In this document: in pieces, positions 1-11,682 of the stretch | Numbering within the stretch: the stretch's first letter is position 1 | Layout: the number at the start of each line of letters is the position of its first letter | Source of the DNA: Kitagawia praeruptora | Lineage: Eukaryota > Streptophyta > Magnoliopsida > Apiales > Apiaceae | Direction of reading: 5' to 3' | NCBI GenBank assembly: GCA_037693485.1 | Contig: CM075345.1 | Location: 121,996,001 to 122,060,000 of the forward strand | DNA: 64,000 nt | Notes under the pieces: generated by a model | Told to the model about the DNA's origin: nothing | Seen by the model: the letters and a program-made list of their open reading frames with translations, nothing else | The model's database searches: none | Position numbers and translations under genes: made by a program

Positions 1-329
1 CGCGATTTTATTCAGCACATTACTTGCACGTGCTTCCTATCCCAGGTTGTAGAAAATCTCTCAAGCTTCGCGTGGGCAGTAAGATCGCTGAAAACGGACT
101 TACAGAACTCCAGATATGGCCAAAACAGTGTAAGCTGCGCAGCCTTCCCAGAAAATCCGAATTTTAATCAATTAATTCCCAAAAAATTATAGAAGCATCC
201 ACCTTAATCAACATTCTCGTAAACCTGCACAACTAAGCAAAACACATCAAAACTACAAGAAACTTGAGTCCAATACAATCAATTTAAGCCATTATAGAAT
301 GTTCCAAGTGGATATAAATCCACTTATCA
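1..329 (-). mobile_element. Terminal part of an Athila-like LTR (truncated by window start)
   Basis: This segment aligns with the last ~330 bases of the LTRs at 45225-46769 and 50190-51855, sharing the stretch around 'gaaaatct' to 'ccacttatca' that ends in the LTR terminus CA. It stops at 329, where sequence of the Tat 3' LTR starts in mid-LTR. It is therefore the end of a solo LTR or whole Athila-like element inserted into the Tat LTR. The other end and the target duplication lie outside the window. Confidence 0.85.
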
Positions 330-632
330 TCCCTTTCCCACATACCTCGGTTCTAACACCGTTGCTTTTGCTACAGTTGAATGCTTTTGTGTTCCCTTGA
401 ATACCTTTATGGTCCCCTGCCTTAGTGAGCAAGATAACAAGATATTTTGCACAAGTATTTATGTAAAGATATTTGTTTGTCAAGTGGAGCAATTTAGTAA
501 AGATAATATGAAATGACACATGTGTAATTAGTGAGTATTTGTTACAGGCGGAGGTGTAATAGCGGGCAGCGGGTTGTGGGTTGGTACAGTTACAGTGGGT
601 TCCCGCTGTAAGCTTACAGCGGGTACCTATCA
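330..632 (-). repeat. Partial 3' LTR of the Tat-like element
   Basis: Positions 330-632 match 38550-38852 almost base for base, ending in TACCTATCA. The first ~357 bases of the LTR (as read on the plus strand) are missing because the Athila-like LTR of 1-329 interrupts it. Since gag-pol reads on the minus strand, this is the 3' LTR. Confidence 0.9.
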
Positions 633-650
633 TTGCCCCCCACTCCTGCT
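633..650 (-). other. Polypurine tract of the Tat-like element
   Basis: On the minus strand this reads as an uninterrupted purine run (AGGAGTGGGGGGCAA) directly abutting the LTR start TGATAGG. That is the expected position of the plus-strand primer of an LTR retrotransposon. Confidence 0.85.
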
Positions 651-732
651 GTGCGTGTTAGCGGACGGGAGGAGGAGAAACTAAAGATGCCGTAATGTTT
701 TGAGAGAATTTTTTGAAAATGATACTATGTTT

Positions 733-952
733 GCCCCCCAAGTGTTAGCGGACATTACTTGGGGGATGTAATTTGTGAAAATGTGTCCCTCAAGTGTTGG
801 CGGACAACACTTAGGAGTTAGAAAAAATTTGTGAAAATATGCCCCCCAAGTGTTGGCGGACAACACTTAGGAGTTAGAAAAAATTTGTGAAAATATGCCC
901 CCCAAGTGTTGGCGGACAACACTTAGGAGTTAGAAAAAATTTGTGAAAATAT
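733..952. repeat. Tandem array, four ~56-bp units with hairpin core
   Basis: Units start at 733 (52 bp, diverged), 785, 841 and 897. The last two are identical over 56 bp. Each holds an inverted repeat AAGTGTTG-GCGGA-CAACACTT; in the first unit the arms are CCCCAAGT/ACTTGGGG around a GCGGAC centre. The array lies in the sense 3' untranslated part of the Tat element, just upstream of the antisense gene promoter. The minus-strand open frame at 681-866 is produced by the repeat and is not taken as a gene. Confidence 0.9.
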
Positions 953-1262
953 GTGAATGTTTGACAACGGGTTATGGTGCTTGACGGGCTGCGCAATTGA
1001 AACGTTTTTGTATGATATGTGTAACTGCTTGATAATAAATGCAATAATTGGTAATAAATGAGAAATTCAAATAAATGATGGAATAATATTAAATGTCAAT
1101 AATAAGAGAAATGATAAGTGGTAGTTCGTATTAATGAGTGAAGTGACCTTTGGGTGGAAAGAGGATGTACCTTTGTGATGTAATGTGTCATGAGTAAGTG
1201 GGAAATTAAGACTTAGTGGGCAGTTTTGCTTGAAACGAGGCAGTTACTGCTGGCTGTAATAA
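953..1262. other. Spacer between tandem array and antisense promoter
   Basis: No gene, RNA or further repeat is visible. The segment is AT-rich with several 'gtgg' and 'cagttactgc' words and probably belongs to the upstream region of the antisense transcription unit. Confidence 0.5.
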
Positions 1263-1345
1263 TGACGTGGACCAATCAGAGCTATCCACGAATTGTTTGT
1301 AAGTTTTTCACCCCTATTACACGCGCCTCACGCTAATAAAAGGGG
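1263..1345 (+). promoter_or_regulatory. Putative promoter of the Tat antisense gene
   Basis: In order: TGACGTGG (ACGT-core element, 1263-1270), CCAATCAG (CCAAT box, 1272-1279) and an AATAAAAGG TATA-like box near 1335-1343. A pyrimidine-rich leader follows, ending at a good donor site GAG|GTATGC at 1493/1494. The order and spacing fit a pol II plant promoter driving transcription to the right, opposite to the retrotransposon's own transcript. Confidence 0.55.
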
Positions 1346-1365
1346 GAGTTGTGGATCATTTGTGA

Positions 1366-1493
1366 TATTTTTACTGCTTTTCTCTGCTTTTGTCTTTGTT
1401 TTTTCTTTATCTTCTCCGAGTTTGTTGCTACGCTGGTGCTGCATTTGCCGAGTATTTCTGCCATTGAAGCCACATACAAACTCCTGATTTGAG
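1366..1493 (+). other. Non-coding leader exon of the Tat antisense gene (inferred)
   Basis: A T/C-rich leader downstream of the TATA-like box ends at GAG|GTATGC. The matching acceptor, a pyrimidine-rich stretch ending in TGCAG at 14561-14563, lies immediately before the ATG of the first coding exon. The leader intron would span 1494-14563, which includes the 12.5-kb Sirevirus 1. Without that insertion and one target copy the intron is only ~520 bp. The transcription start is a guess. Confidence 0.45.
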
Positions 1494-1989
1494 GTATGCT
1501 TTCGCCATTTTTTCTTTTGTGATTTCTGTTTCCTCTGTTCATTGTTTAATTTGTCCTTTCATTCGCTCTTTTCGTGGTCTGTGTGAGTGGGTTTTGTGTT
1601 TATATCTTGGTTTTGCATGTTCTAGTATTTGTAATCTGGATTCGATTGTGTAATCTGTAAAGGTTAGTAATCTGTGAGTTTGTGGTTTGTGTTTGTTGTT
1701 TGTGTATTTGGTACTGAGATTTTGGTAGTTTCGATCCGTTTCTCGATTCGTGTGAAATCAGTGGTTAGATTTCGTAGTGTTCATGAGATGTTTGTAATTG
1801 GTATATATGTGTATATTCTGTATATGGTGTGTGTTTTGCCTTTTGATTCTAGGGTTTTGTTGTTTGTGGAGGGAATGGAATATGAACCGTTTTGTTTGAT
1901 TTTTTGATAATTTAGAATAAAAAATTGCTTTAAAATATATGTGTGTACCAGTCGTCGTTGATGGCGTGTTGCCTGTTAGCGGTAGTAAT
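1494..1989 (+). other. Leader intron, left part
   Basis: T/G-rich sequence typical of plant leader introns, with no credible coding frame despite short open stretches on both strands. It ends at the left target-site copy GTAAT (1985-1989) of Sirevirus 1 and continues at 14539-14563. Confidence 0.5.
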
Positions 1990-2476
1990 TGTTGCCCAGT
2001 AAATAACAATTGTAGAAGGGGGGTTGAATACAATTGTATAAGATTTTCGACTTAAACTGAAATAACACAAGTATGAATCAATAACAGCTTTATTAATTCT
2101 GATATAAAACTGTTACAAAACTCTCTTAAGAAATTCTTATGTTCTTAAGAGCTGCTAGGTTACAAGATAACTCGTGTAAGCGATTACTCTAATGTAAAAC
2201 CTAAATTGTGTTTATATAGCATACACAGTTACACTATCAATTACAAGATATTCTAAATCAATTACATATATCTCTGAATGCATATCTTGTTATGATAGCT
2301 GCCTTCCTATAATCTAGGAACCGACAAATCAATCTTCCCATAATCTCTGGACTAACGTAAATCTGCATGTAATCCTGATCTACTCAAATACTGACGATGT
2401 GTTACTGATGATGTCAGCATCAGTATCTGATCAGTAATGCCCAGATCCTGATCATCACTTGAATCAATATCTAACA
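1990..2476 (-). repeat. 3' LTR of Sirevirus 1
   Basis: It begins TGTTGCCC and ends TAACA on the plus strand (TG...CA ends). It is nearly identical to 14048-14533 and related, as a divergent subfamily, to the LTRs of element 2. Confidence 0.95.
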
Positions 2477-2490
2477 ATCTCCCCCAATTT
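2477..2490 (-). other. Polypurine tract of Sirevirus 1
   Basis: The minus strand reads AAATTGGGGGAGAT directly before the 3' LTR. The same tract precedes the 3' LTR of element 2. Confidence 0.85.
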
Positions 2491-2557
2491 GTTCTTTGTG
2501 AAATAAAGCACAAATTCCTTGATTCAAAGATGTCAAAAACTCAAAACAAAATACCTT

Positions 2558-5500
2558 CTAAAATTCATCAGGAACAGTTTCAGAAATTCTTTGATAAAAC
2601 AGATTCATCTTCAAGAAGTCAGATATTAATTCTTCTTCCTTGCTTTCAAGAATTTGAATCAGTTTCTTCTTCAGATTTTTGAGTCCTTCATCTTCCTCAT
2701 TAATCTGATAGATAGCTACCCTGAGATTCTGAATTGAGCTTCTTGGAAGATCTAAATCACCTAGCAACACATAAGCAATCTCCTTCCCATCTGGATTAAG
2801 AGATAGTTGTTCCATGCCTAGATACACTTCTCTAACAGTAGTACCTTTCTTCATTTCAACCTCTATGCCTCTTAAATTTAAGTACATAGGAATATAATTG
2901 CCATCATACCTCGTTCCTCCATCCATAAATCTCTATCTGATTGTCCTGTAAATCATAACAGACCAATTGTAGTAGACTTCTCTTTCCTTAGCATTGATGC
3001 TTTTACATCTGAGTAGATACAGAACATATTTCAGCTCTTTTGCGGATTTGCACAACAACTCATGAATAGCAATCTTCTTTACACTTCTGTCTTTCATGAA
3101 GTACAACATCTTTTCTACCTTCTTAGCACCAGCATGAAAATCAGCAATGATAGCAACAGCTTCAAGTTTCCAGAGATGATTAATAGTTAACTCATCACCA
3201 ATCTTGTCAACTAGAGCATGTTGATCAGTTTGTACAATAAAAACAACCTGTGCATTATAATATCCAATACCTCATCTTGTTCCAGGTTCCAATCCCTTCA
3301 AACCAGATTGCATACTTACCCATTTTGGTGGATTTTCAGCAACAAATGCAGTAGACTTTGATTTAACAATCAATAAAGATTCATTAATCAAAGAAGACTC
3401 TGTTATCAGTCCTGCAGATTTGAAAACAATTGGTTTCCTATAATCACACTCACTCTTCTCCTTTTTCTTGCTCTTCTTCTTCTCATCTGTTGGATAATAT
3501 TGCTGATGTTCAGGAACAGATTTACTTTTATCATACCATAACTTCCTGTTAGATTTATGAACATTTTTCAAGTAATCTCTAGTTGCTATCCTTTCTTCTT
3601 CTCTTGCTTTAGCTCTGATTTCACTTCCTCTTTCAAATCTTCTGAAATTTTCTTGCTCATACTTCAGTGTATCTTCAATAACTTCCATATTGTGGAATTC
3701 AACCACAACCTTAAGAATCATAATCTTAAGTTCTTTTAAAATTTCAGCTTCTCTAGAATCAAAGATAACATCAGGAATTGAACCAAAAACTGACTTCTCA
3801 TTGGATACAGTAGCTTGAACAGCAACCTTGCTCTTTCTTTTTAAAGGCAATATCTCCTCTTCAATTTCTTCAGGAGCATTGAATCTGTTATTCAGAGTTA
3901 GTGCAAGAGATAATGGAGTTTTCTTCTTTTCATTCTCAGAAACATCTTTTAACTTGATTCCACTAGATCTTGTTAGCCTTGTACTTGTTTGAGCAGGTAT
4001 TCTTCCTCTACCTCTGTTTTTACCTCCTCTGCCTCTTCCTCTTCTTGCAGCAGGAACTTCATTTTGTCTTGCAATCTCTTCAAAAATCCTGTTCTGTTCT
4101 TCTAAGAACTCATCAGTAGTCATGTTTGGATTCTCTCCAGTAGATAAGATAAGTGCCTTCTCAGCATGATACTGTTGAACTCTTTTGTCTTTATGAAACA
4201 ATTTAAGAACACGACCATCCCCAGTGTCAAGTTCATGAAATAGAATAGCAGCAGCTTCATCCTGTTCCACATACACATCATCCTCAGGAATGGTTGACAG
4301 AGTTTGACCAGGTGTCACGAACTGTTCTTCTTTTGGACTCTGAGATTGTACCATTGTTGTCACCGTCTTCTTACCAGATCTAGAAACATGAGTTGACTGC
4401 CTAGTTTGAGTATTAGATTGACTTCTCTTTGTTACTAAAGTAGCATCAGAGGTTTCAACTTTATGTGACTTAGCACCACCATCATTTCCAGAATTATCAT
4501 CATCCTTTTGTACAACTGGATTAGGTGAGCATTTTGTTTTGACTATCTTCTCCCCCTTTTTGACATCGGCATCTTCTTCAATGAAGAAAGACAAGATAAG
4601 CTTGAGTGTTTCATCAATATTATTAACTTTGGATTCCAAGACAGTCATTCTGGAATCCATCTTCTTTTCAAGTGCTTTAACATCATCAGCAAGAAGACGT
4701 GCTTGAGAAGCAGTAGCAGATATAGAAATAGTTGTTTGAATACCCGTTTGAAATTTATCAGTAGCATCCTTCATAGAGTCAATCTCACTCTTCAATCCCT
4801 TTGCTAGTAGAGCATTAGTCTTGAGAAGAGCCTTAAGTTCAGGAGTAGGCATCCTCGTGGCAATATGACCAGAATGAAAAAGAGCATTTTGAAAATTCAT
4901 CTCAGCATTCGGCTGATTCCATTCAGTATCCCATTCATATCCCCTTGCAGCTTGAGTATCAGGAGGAAGTATGGAACTGTACTCCCCTCTGAACTCTTCT
5001 TGAGTAACAGACTGCATGTATCTACTCGAAGACCCATAAGTAGATAGTAGACTTGCTTTTATTGCTGCCTGCATTTGAATTGCTTCAGGATTATCAGGAT
5101 CATCATCTGAATTTGAACCAGATTTGTTAGTCGGAATCTTATCATCAACATTATCATCAGGATGCATAACACCTTTCATTTTCAAGTCACCAGTAGATGT
5201 AGCTGGTGAATCCTGATGACCTGCAGGTAGAATAGTGACATTTCCTAAATCTCTCGTTTCTTTTAAAGTGATCTCATCACTTCTCACAATGTTACCTAAG
5301 TTACTGTCAATAGTAACTGCTACCTCACTAGAAGTTAACAACTTCTCACTCATGTCTACCTCTCCTTTTGCCAGTTCAGGAGACTGCCTCTCATCACTCT
5401 TCTTTTTCTCTAAATGTTCACTCTCATTCTCACAAGAAAGGCTCTAACTCACTAAATGTGAAGAAATAAGAGGTGGCTGAGAGGAGTGGTCTGAAGTCAT

Positions 5501-7539
5501 ACAAATAGAGGTATCCCTGGTATCAGGTCTATCTGTAATCATACTATCAGTGTTAAGAGAAGTAGAGAGAGAGATGTTACCTGACGAAGTAGTTAAAGAA
5601 TCCATTGGCCTTGCAAAAATTGGCTCGATAAGCAATGGAATAAGTGGATCAGTAGTACTTACATCAGGATTGACAACTGCAACTAAAGCATGACTTGCAT
5701 CAGTATTAACTACTGATGGTTCTTGTGTAGTCTGAGGTTGTGAAGCTTCTTCAACACTTTGAGTTAAAGGTTCTTCTGTGCTTCCCTCAAGTGCAATGTC
5801 CTTTAGTATCTCATCACATTCAGCAATGTGCTTGACATGAGCAGCTTTATCAGCCAGACTTTGAACTAAGTCAATTTCGAATTCAGAAGCCCCTTGAGCA
5901 TTGTCAGGAAACTCCTTTACTGTTGTGACTTTGCCAGCATCTTCACTTTGAGAAGATGGTTCTTGTGGGGCAGGAATATTCTTGTATTCACCTTCCCTTT
6001 GAGAAAGTGGTTCTTGTGGGATTATTCCTTCAGAAATGTCTGCACCCACACTTTGAGTAGGTGGTTCTTGTGTGACTGGATCTACAATAGCTGCTGAACT
6101 CCTTTGAAGTTCAGGTTCTTGTGGGCTTGATCCTTTCAGAGGTGACATAGTAGTCCTCTGTTTCTTCTGTCTATGAAAGACATTTGCTTCAGCAGTTTTC
6201 TTTTCAAGTGGTGAAGGTTTGAAACCCAACTGAGCAGCAATAGCATTTACTTGATCAACAGACATCTCAATAATTCTTCTCTTTGGAGATACAGGTACTG
6301 GAAAATCAGAGATCTCAATAGTCTTCACAGGTTAATTATCAGGTGTAGAGATGTCAGATTGATGGTAGTGTCAGGAACTGATGATCCATCTTGATTAGTA
6401 GATACATCAGGATTGCTCTCTATAGCATCAGTAAGATTCTGTAATTCTATAGGAACAACAAATTTGCCTTTGTTGATTAATCTTCTTCTTTTCTTTTGCT
6501 TTTCAGAGACAGCCACTTCTCTAGTATCAACAGCATCAATCTCCTTTTTCTTCATCAAGACTGATATAGGCATTGTGTCATCATCAGAATCAGAATCAGA
6601 ATCAGCTCTTTGACTAACTTTCCTCTTTACTCCTGTTTCTCTATTCAGACCAGATACACCCAGTACCCCTTGTTCACCCCCTTGTAACTTCATTTGAGAG
6701 TGAGTTGGAGTGGACAAATCCTTTGATCCTGATTGCCTCTCAGACACATCAGATCTAGCTAATTTCTTTGATTTTACAACTGATGTCTTTTATGAGACAT
6801 CAGAGGTGGTTGACTGTTTAGAAGAGTGTTTAGGTTGTGTGTTTGTGTCAGGAATAGGATGTGTAAGGTCCTGTCCCATAGCACCAGTTGCTGGGCCATA
6901 TTGAATAGGCATTCTCTTTCTTAAAAGAGACCATACTTCATCAGGAATGTATGGAGTTCCATCAAACCTATTTGCCTTATCAGAATTGATTAGACTCTTT
7001 ATATTGTTTTCTGAGATTTTACATATAGGGAAAATTGTATCATTCTTAAAAACAGCATGAGAACATAAGTGAGAGAATATTAATTGGAAAAATCTAAGAA
7101 AGCAAACATAACCACATTTATCTGCTTTTCTTTCACTTAATGCCTTTAGTATAAAAGACCCATAATCAAATGAAAGATCATGAATTAGAGAATACCCAAT
7201 TTTGGCTGAACCTGTGGGTAAAGCATCAAAATTTGACACTTTATTCAAGAAACATCTGTTGATAGTGTCAAAGAAGAAATTCCATTCCTTCTTAAGCTTT
7301 GTTCTGTAGAGCTCTCCAAACTTCTTTGGTGCTCCATTGTAACCCAAACTTACAACATACTCAAGGAGTCTTGTATCAGGAACTTTGAATACCGGCTTAC
7401 CAATAATTGATGGTAAGTGTAGAGCTTCAGCGACAATCTCAGGAGTCACATAGTATGTAACATTGTTATACTCAAAGCTCATTTGAGGCTTTTTTGATGG
7501 AAGTCCTTTCCCAAAGACACTTGTGTTCCAAACCTGCAT
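2558..7539 (-). pseudogene. Sirevirus 1 third ORF (envelope-position protein), broken
   Basis: Colinear with the intact third ORF of element 2 (24968-30013). Open blocks are 7539-6790, 6747-6325, 6328-5444, 5353-3272 and 2926-2558. The breaks are a Q-codon C-to-T stop near 6790, a one-base deletion near 6345, a CAG-to-TAG stop near 5445, a GGA-to-TGA stop near 3273, and a CAG-to-TAG stop just before 2926. The first ~60 codons present in element 2 are absent, because the sequence jumps from a CCAG to TCTG across a 552-bp gap relative to element 2. The first usable ATG here is at 7539. The conserved N-terminal block, the QEP repeats, the coiled-coil part, the RGG-like patch and the C-terminal block are all still recognisable. 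Confidence 0.9.
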
Positions 7540-7599
7540 TACAGACTGGTACTTACACCAGAAATATGAATCGTTTCATATTCTTGTTCCACCCTTCTC

Positions 7600-7606
7600 T
7601 ATTTAA
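7600..7606 (+). promoter_or_regulatory. TATA-like box of the Sirevirus 1 antisense gene
   Basis: TATTTAA about 93 bases before the ATG at 7699, followed by a C/T-rich leader. The same box and leader are conserved in inverted orientation in element 2 near 24542-24535. Confidence 0.45.
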
Positions 7607-7698
7607 TCTCTTCAGCTTTGTCCATTATTTCCTTAACCCTTCATTCTCTCCTGAAAAAAAATAAGAAAAAAACCCTTCACAGCAAAAATTTTACAACA

Positions 7699-7956
7699 AT
7701 GTCGAACCTTACCATCAAAGAAAAGAATCTCCATCTCTTAGAGAAAAGAGACATCTTTAGCTATACTCATGAAGAGTTTGAAGCGTTTGACCAGGAAAGA
7801 CAACTTGAGACTCTCTGGTTGCAGATGGATGCAGGTCTCGAGGAAATCGAGAAGGAAAAACCTGCAAAAGTGATTGACATCGATGCTGCCCTTCAAGCAA
7901 CATTAGCATGGCTTTCATCTAAGGCATCCTCATCCAACTCCATCAACCATTGTTAA
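7699..7956 (+). CDS. Sirevirus 1 antisense small ORF, 85 aa
   Basis: Reads opposite to gag-pol, between pol and ORF3. It starts MSNLTIKEKNLHLLEKRD and ends SSNSINHC. The protein is acidic and Glu/Lys-rich in the middle (GLEEIEKEKPAKV), with no signal peptide or membrane segment. The same-length ORF is present in element 2 with about ten amino-acid changes. I prefer the ATG at 7699 because it is the one shared by both copies and follows an AT-rich plant-like leader. Downstream, a 'tcttattatcaatgaaaaaatt' type 3' end (AATGAA near 8136) looks like a plant polyadenylation region. After the stop, an overlapping frame stays open ~40 codons in both copies, so a spliced or shifted longer product is possible. 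I do not recognise the family. It remains open although gag, pol and ORF3 of this copy are all broken. Confidence 0.6.
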   Translation: MSNLTIKEKNLHLLEKRDIFSYTHEEFEAFDQERQLETLWLQMDAGLEEIEKEKPAKVIDIDAALQATLAWLSSKASSSNSINHC

Positions 7957-8429
7957 TGAATATGTCACCAAAAATAACCTTATCCTTGTCAACCTCCACC
8001 CAAACAAAGTGGCAAAGATGGGATCTGGGATGGCTACTAACAATGGAGTGGTTTGGACTTTATTTTCTGTTGAATATATTAATAGATAGAGAACAAAAAG
8101 ATGTAGTCTTTGAATGTAATCTCTTTCTTATTATCAATGAAAAAATTCAGTTTCTCTATTCTATTCAATGTATTCCTGATTTATCATGTTATGAACTGAG
8201 ATATAATCTGAGAAATAAATATGAGGACTAATTAAAGTGATCACATTATCAGGAGTTCAATAACATTAATCATAGTTTTAATCAGGAAATTGACATAAAA
8301 CGAAGACAGTTAGATTCTGAACATAATACTGCTAATCGAACCGTCGCATCAGGATTCGACATTGACCATTGTCAGGATTGACTTTTCATCAGTATTTACA
8401 AGTCGTCAGTATCTGATGACTTCTTTTTC
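7957..8429. other. Spacer between antisense ORF and pol of Sirevirus 1
   Basis: Holds the probable 3' end of the antisense transcript (AATGAA near 8136-8141) and several copies of the words ATCAGGA and ATCAGTAT that recur throughout this family. No further gene is visible. Confidence 0.5.
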
Positions 8430-11400
8430 TCAAGAACTGCCATAGTTTACCATTCCAAGTTCGTTCACCAACTTTGTAAAAGTAGTCTCAGGTAGTGGCT
8501 TGGTGAATATATCAGCTAACTGTTGATCAGTAGGAACAAAATGAAGTTCAATTGTCCCTTCCAGTACTTGTTCTCTTATGAAGTGATACCTGATACTGAT
8601 GTGCTTAGTGAGAGAATGTTGAACTGGATTTCCTGTCATGGCAATAGCACTTTGGTTATCATAATAAATAGGTATTTTTGAAAATGACAAACCATAGTCC
8701 ATTTAGCTGATTTCTCATCCACATGATCTGAGCACAACAGCTTCCAGCAGCAATGTACTCAGCTTCTGCAGTTGATGTGGAGATAGACTTTTGCTTTTTA
8801 CTAAACCAAGAAACTAGTCTTCCTCCAAGAAACTGACAACTACCTGAAGTACTTTTCCTGTCTATTTTGCATCCTGCAAAATCAGCATCTGAGTAACCAC
8901 ATAAACTAAAGTCTGATTCTCTAGCATACCAAAGGCCAAGAGAAGAAGTGCCCTTAAGATATCTGAAAATCCTTTTCACTGCAATGAGATGTGGTTCCTA
9001 GGGATTTGCTTGAAATCTTGCACATAGACAGGTTGCATACATGATATCTGGTCTGCTAGCAGTTAGATATAAGAGTGAGCCAATAATCCCTCTGTAGTTG
9101 GTTACATCTACCTCTGTTCCTTGATCAGGATCAAACTTTGTAGCTGTAGCTATAGGAGTTGAAGCTGTAGAGCTGTCTTGCATGTTAAACCTTTTCAGTA
9201 AATTCTTTGTATATTTTGACTGATTGATAAAAATCCCATCATCAGTCTGTTTAACTTGCAAACCTAAGAAATAGCTCATTTCTCCCATCATGCTCATTTG
9301 ATATCTAGACTGCATTAGCTTTGAAAACTTCTCACACAGCTTAGAGTTAGTTGATCCAAAAATGATATCATCAACATATATTTGAACTAACAGCAAATCC
9401 TTACCATGATTCAAATAAAACAAAGTTTTATCAATTATACCTCTATTGAATCCACTTTCCAGTAAGAATTGAGCTAGGGTTTCATACCAGGCTCTTGGAG
9501 CTTGCTTTAGTCCATAAAGTGCTTTATCCAGTCTATAGACATGATCTGGATATTTGGGATCAATGAATCCAGGAGGTTGCTCAACATATACCTCCTCTTC
9601 CAATTCTCCATTGAGGAATGCACTTTTTACATCCATCTGGAATACTTTGAACTTCTTGTGGGCTGCATATGCTAGAAAAATTCTGATGGCCTCTAGTCTT
9701 GCAACAGGAGCAAAAGTCTCATCATAATCTATTCCTTCCTATTGAGAATACCCCTTTGCTACTAGCCTTGCTTTATTCCTCACAATTGTGCCGTCTGAAT
9801 CTGTCTTGTTTCTGAATACCCACTTTGTACCCACAATAGACCTACCCTTGGGCCTTGGTACTAGTTTCCAGACTTCATTTCTTTCAAACTCATTCAGTTC
9901 TTCTTGCATAGCTGTCATCCAATCAGCATCCTTAAGTGCATCTTCAACTTTCTTAGGCTCCTCCTTTGACAGAAAGTTATTATATAAACATTCATTATGA
10001 GTTGCACTTCTTGTCTTAACACCTGCTTCAGGATTCCCAATAATTAAATCAGGAGTATGGCTTTTAGTCCATTTCCTTGCTGATGGTAAGTCATTTCTTG
10101 AACTGGATGCTCCCCCTGGATTGGTGTTATCTTCAAAAGAACTAGAATTGCTAGAAGCTCCCCCTGAGATAGTGCTATCTCTTCCTGATATACTGTCAGG
10201 ACTGTCACTTGAATCTGTTTCTGATGAGTCTCTACTTGATGTTGGAGTTGTATCAGTAACTGGTGTTCGATCAGGAATTGATCGATCGTCAGGATCTGAC
10301 TGAGTATCAGTATCTGACATGACTTCATCAGAATTCTTGGTAGCTTCATTTGCAAAGATCAAACTATAATGAGAGTCTTCTATAATCCCTGTTATCTTTC
10401 TATCATCAAAAGATACATTAATAGACTTCATGACTGTCTTTGTTCTTAGATTGTAGACTTTAAAGGCTCTTGTTGTTGGATAGCCAATAAAGATGGCCTC
10501 ATCAGCTTTTGTCTCAAATTTTCCTAGCTGTTCAGGATGAGGTCTTAGAACAAAGCACTTGCAGCCAAACACATGTAAATGCTTCAAACTTGGCTTCTTT
10601 TCCTTGATCATCTGATAAGGAGTTACACCATGTCTGTTGATTAAGGTGATGTTTTGAGTGTAGCATGATGTGTTGACTGCTTCTGCCCAGAAATATGTAG
10701 GCAGTTTAGCTTCTTCCAACATAGTTCTGCCAGCTTCAATAAGAGTCCTGTTCTTTCTTTCAACTACTCCATTTTGATGAGGTGTACCAGGAGCAGAGAA
10801 TTGTTGAACTATTCCTTTGTATTTGCAGAACTCTTCCATTGCTGAATTCTTGAATTCAGTCCCATTATCACTTCTCAGGATCTTGACTTTGTATTTTGTG
10901 CCAGTTTCAATAAGCCTCACATGGTCCAGCAGTTTCATCTTTTCTGTGCAGAAAATAAACCCAGGTAAATCTAGTATATTCATCAACAATGACTAGAGTA
11001 TACCTTTTCTTAATGATGGACATAATATTCACTGGTCCAAACAAGTCAAGGTGAAGCATGTGATATGGTTCATCAATTGAGGATTCAGATTTACTCTTGA
11101 ATGATGTCCTTCTCTATTTAGCCTTCTGACAAGCATCACAGAGTCCATCAGGAGTATATAATGCCTTTGGTAATCCTCTTACCAAGTCTTTCTTAACCAA
11201 CTCATTTATATTGTTGAAGTTGAGATGAGAAAGCTTCTTGTGCCAATTCCAACTTTCATTTACTGAAGCTTTGCTGATAAGGCATGTAGCTGAATTATCA
11301 GTATTGATGTGAATGTTGGCTTCATAAATGTTACCATGTCTTTGACCAGTTAATGCAACCTTCCCTGAAGATTTGCTGATAACTTCGAAATGAGTATCAT

Positions 11401-11665
11401 TGAAATTGACACGATAACCTCTGTCTGTGATTTGACTAACACTTAACAGATTGTGTTTGAGTCCTTTCACCAGAGCTACTTTTTCAATGATGACATTTCC
11501 AATTACAATACTACCATATCCCAAAGTTTGTCCAATGTTGCCATCTCCATAAGAAACAGTTGGGCCAGCCTTCTCCTCAAATTCTGATAGCAAGGTTTTG
11601 TCTCCAGTCATGTGCACAGAGCATCCACTATCCATGACTAACACATTTTTCTTTTTACCCTGCAA
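8430..11665 (-). pseudogene. pol: Sirevirus 1 pol (protease, integrase, RT, RNase H), broken
   Basis: Colinear with pol of element 2. Blocks: protease with DSGCSVHMTG and the GAG-pre-integrase HHCC finger (11665-11114), integrase core SDNGTE..VVERKN and start of RT (10989-9739), RT with YVDD (9636-8998), and RNase H (8979-8659, 8702-8430). Breaks are a CAG-to-TAG stop at 11114, an 11-bp deletion between two GCTG words near 10935 that removes the frame, a CAG-to-TAG stop at 9739, a stop at 8998, and a one-base insertion near 8702. It cannot make an active polymerase. Confidence 0.93.
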
Positions 11666-11682
11666 TCAGAATCACAAAGAAC

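Noticed and set aside
1293..1487. 64-codon ORF near the antisense promoter
   Set aside because: Overlaps the promoter and leader; codons are pyrimidine-driven.
9788..10303. Plus-strand ORFs inside Sirevirus 1 pol
   Set aside because: Mirror images of the minus-strand pol frame; same shadows appear in element 2.
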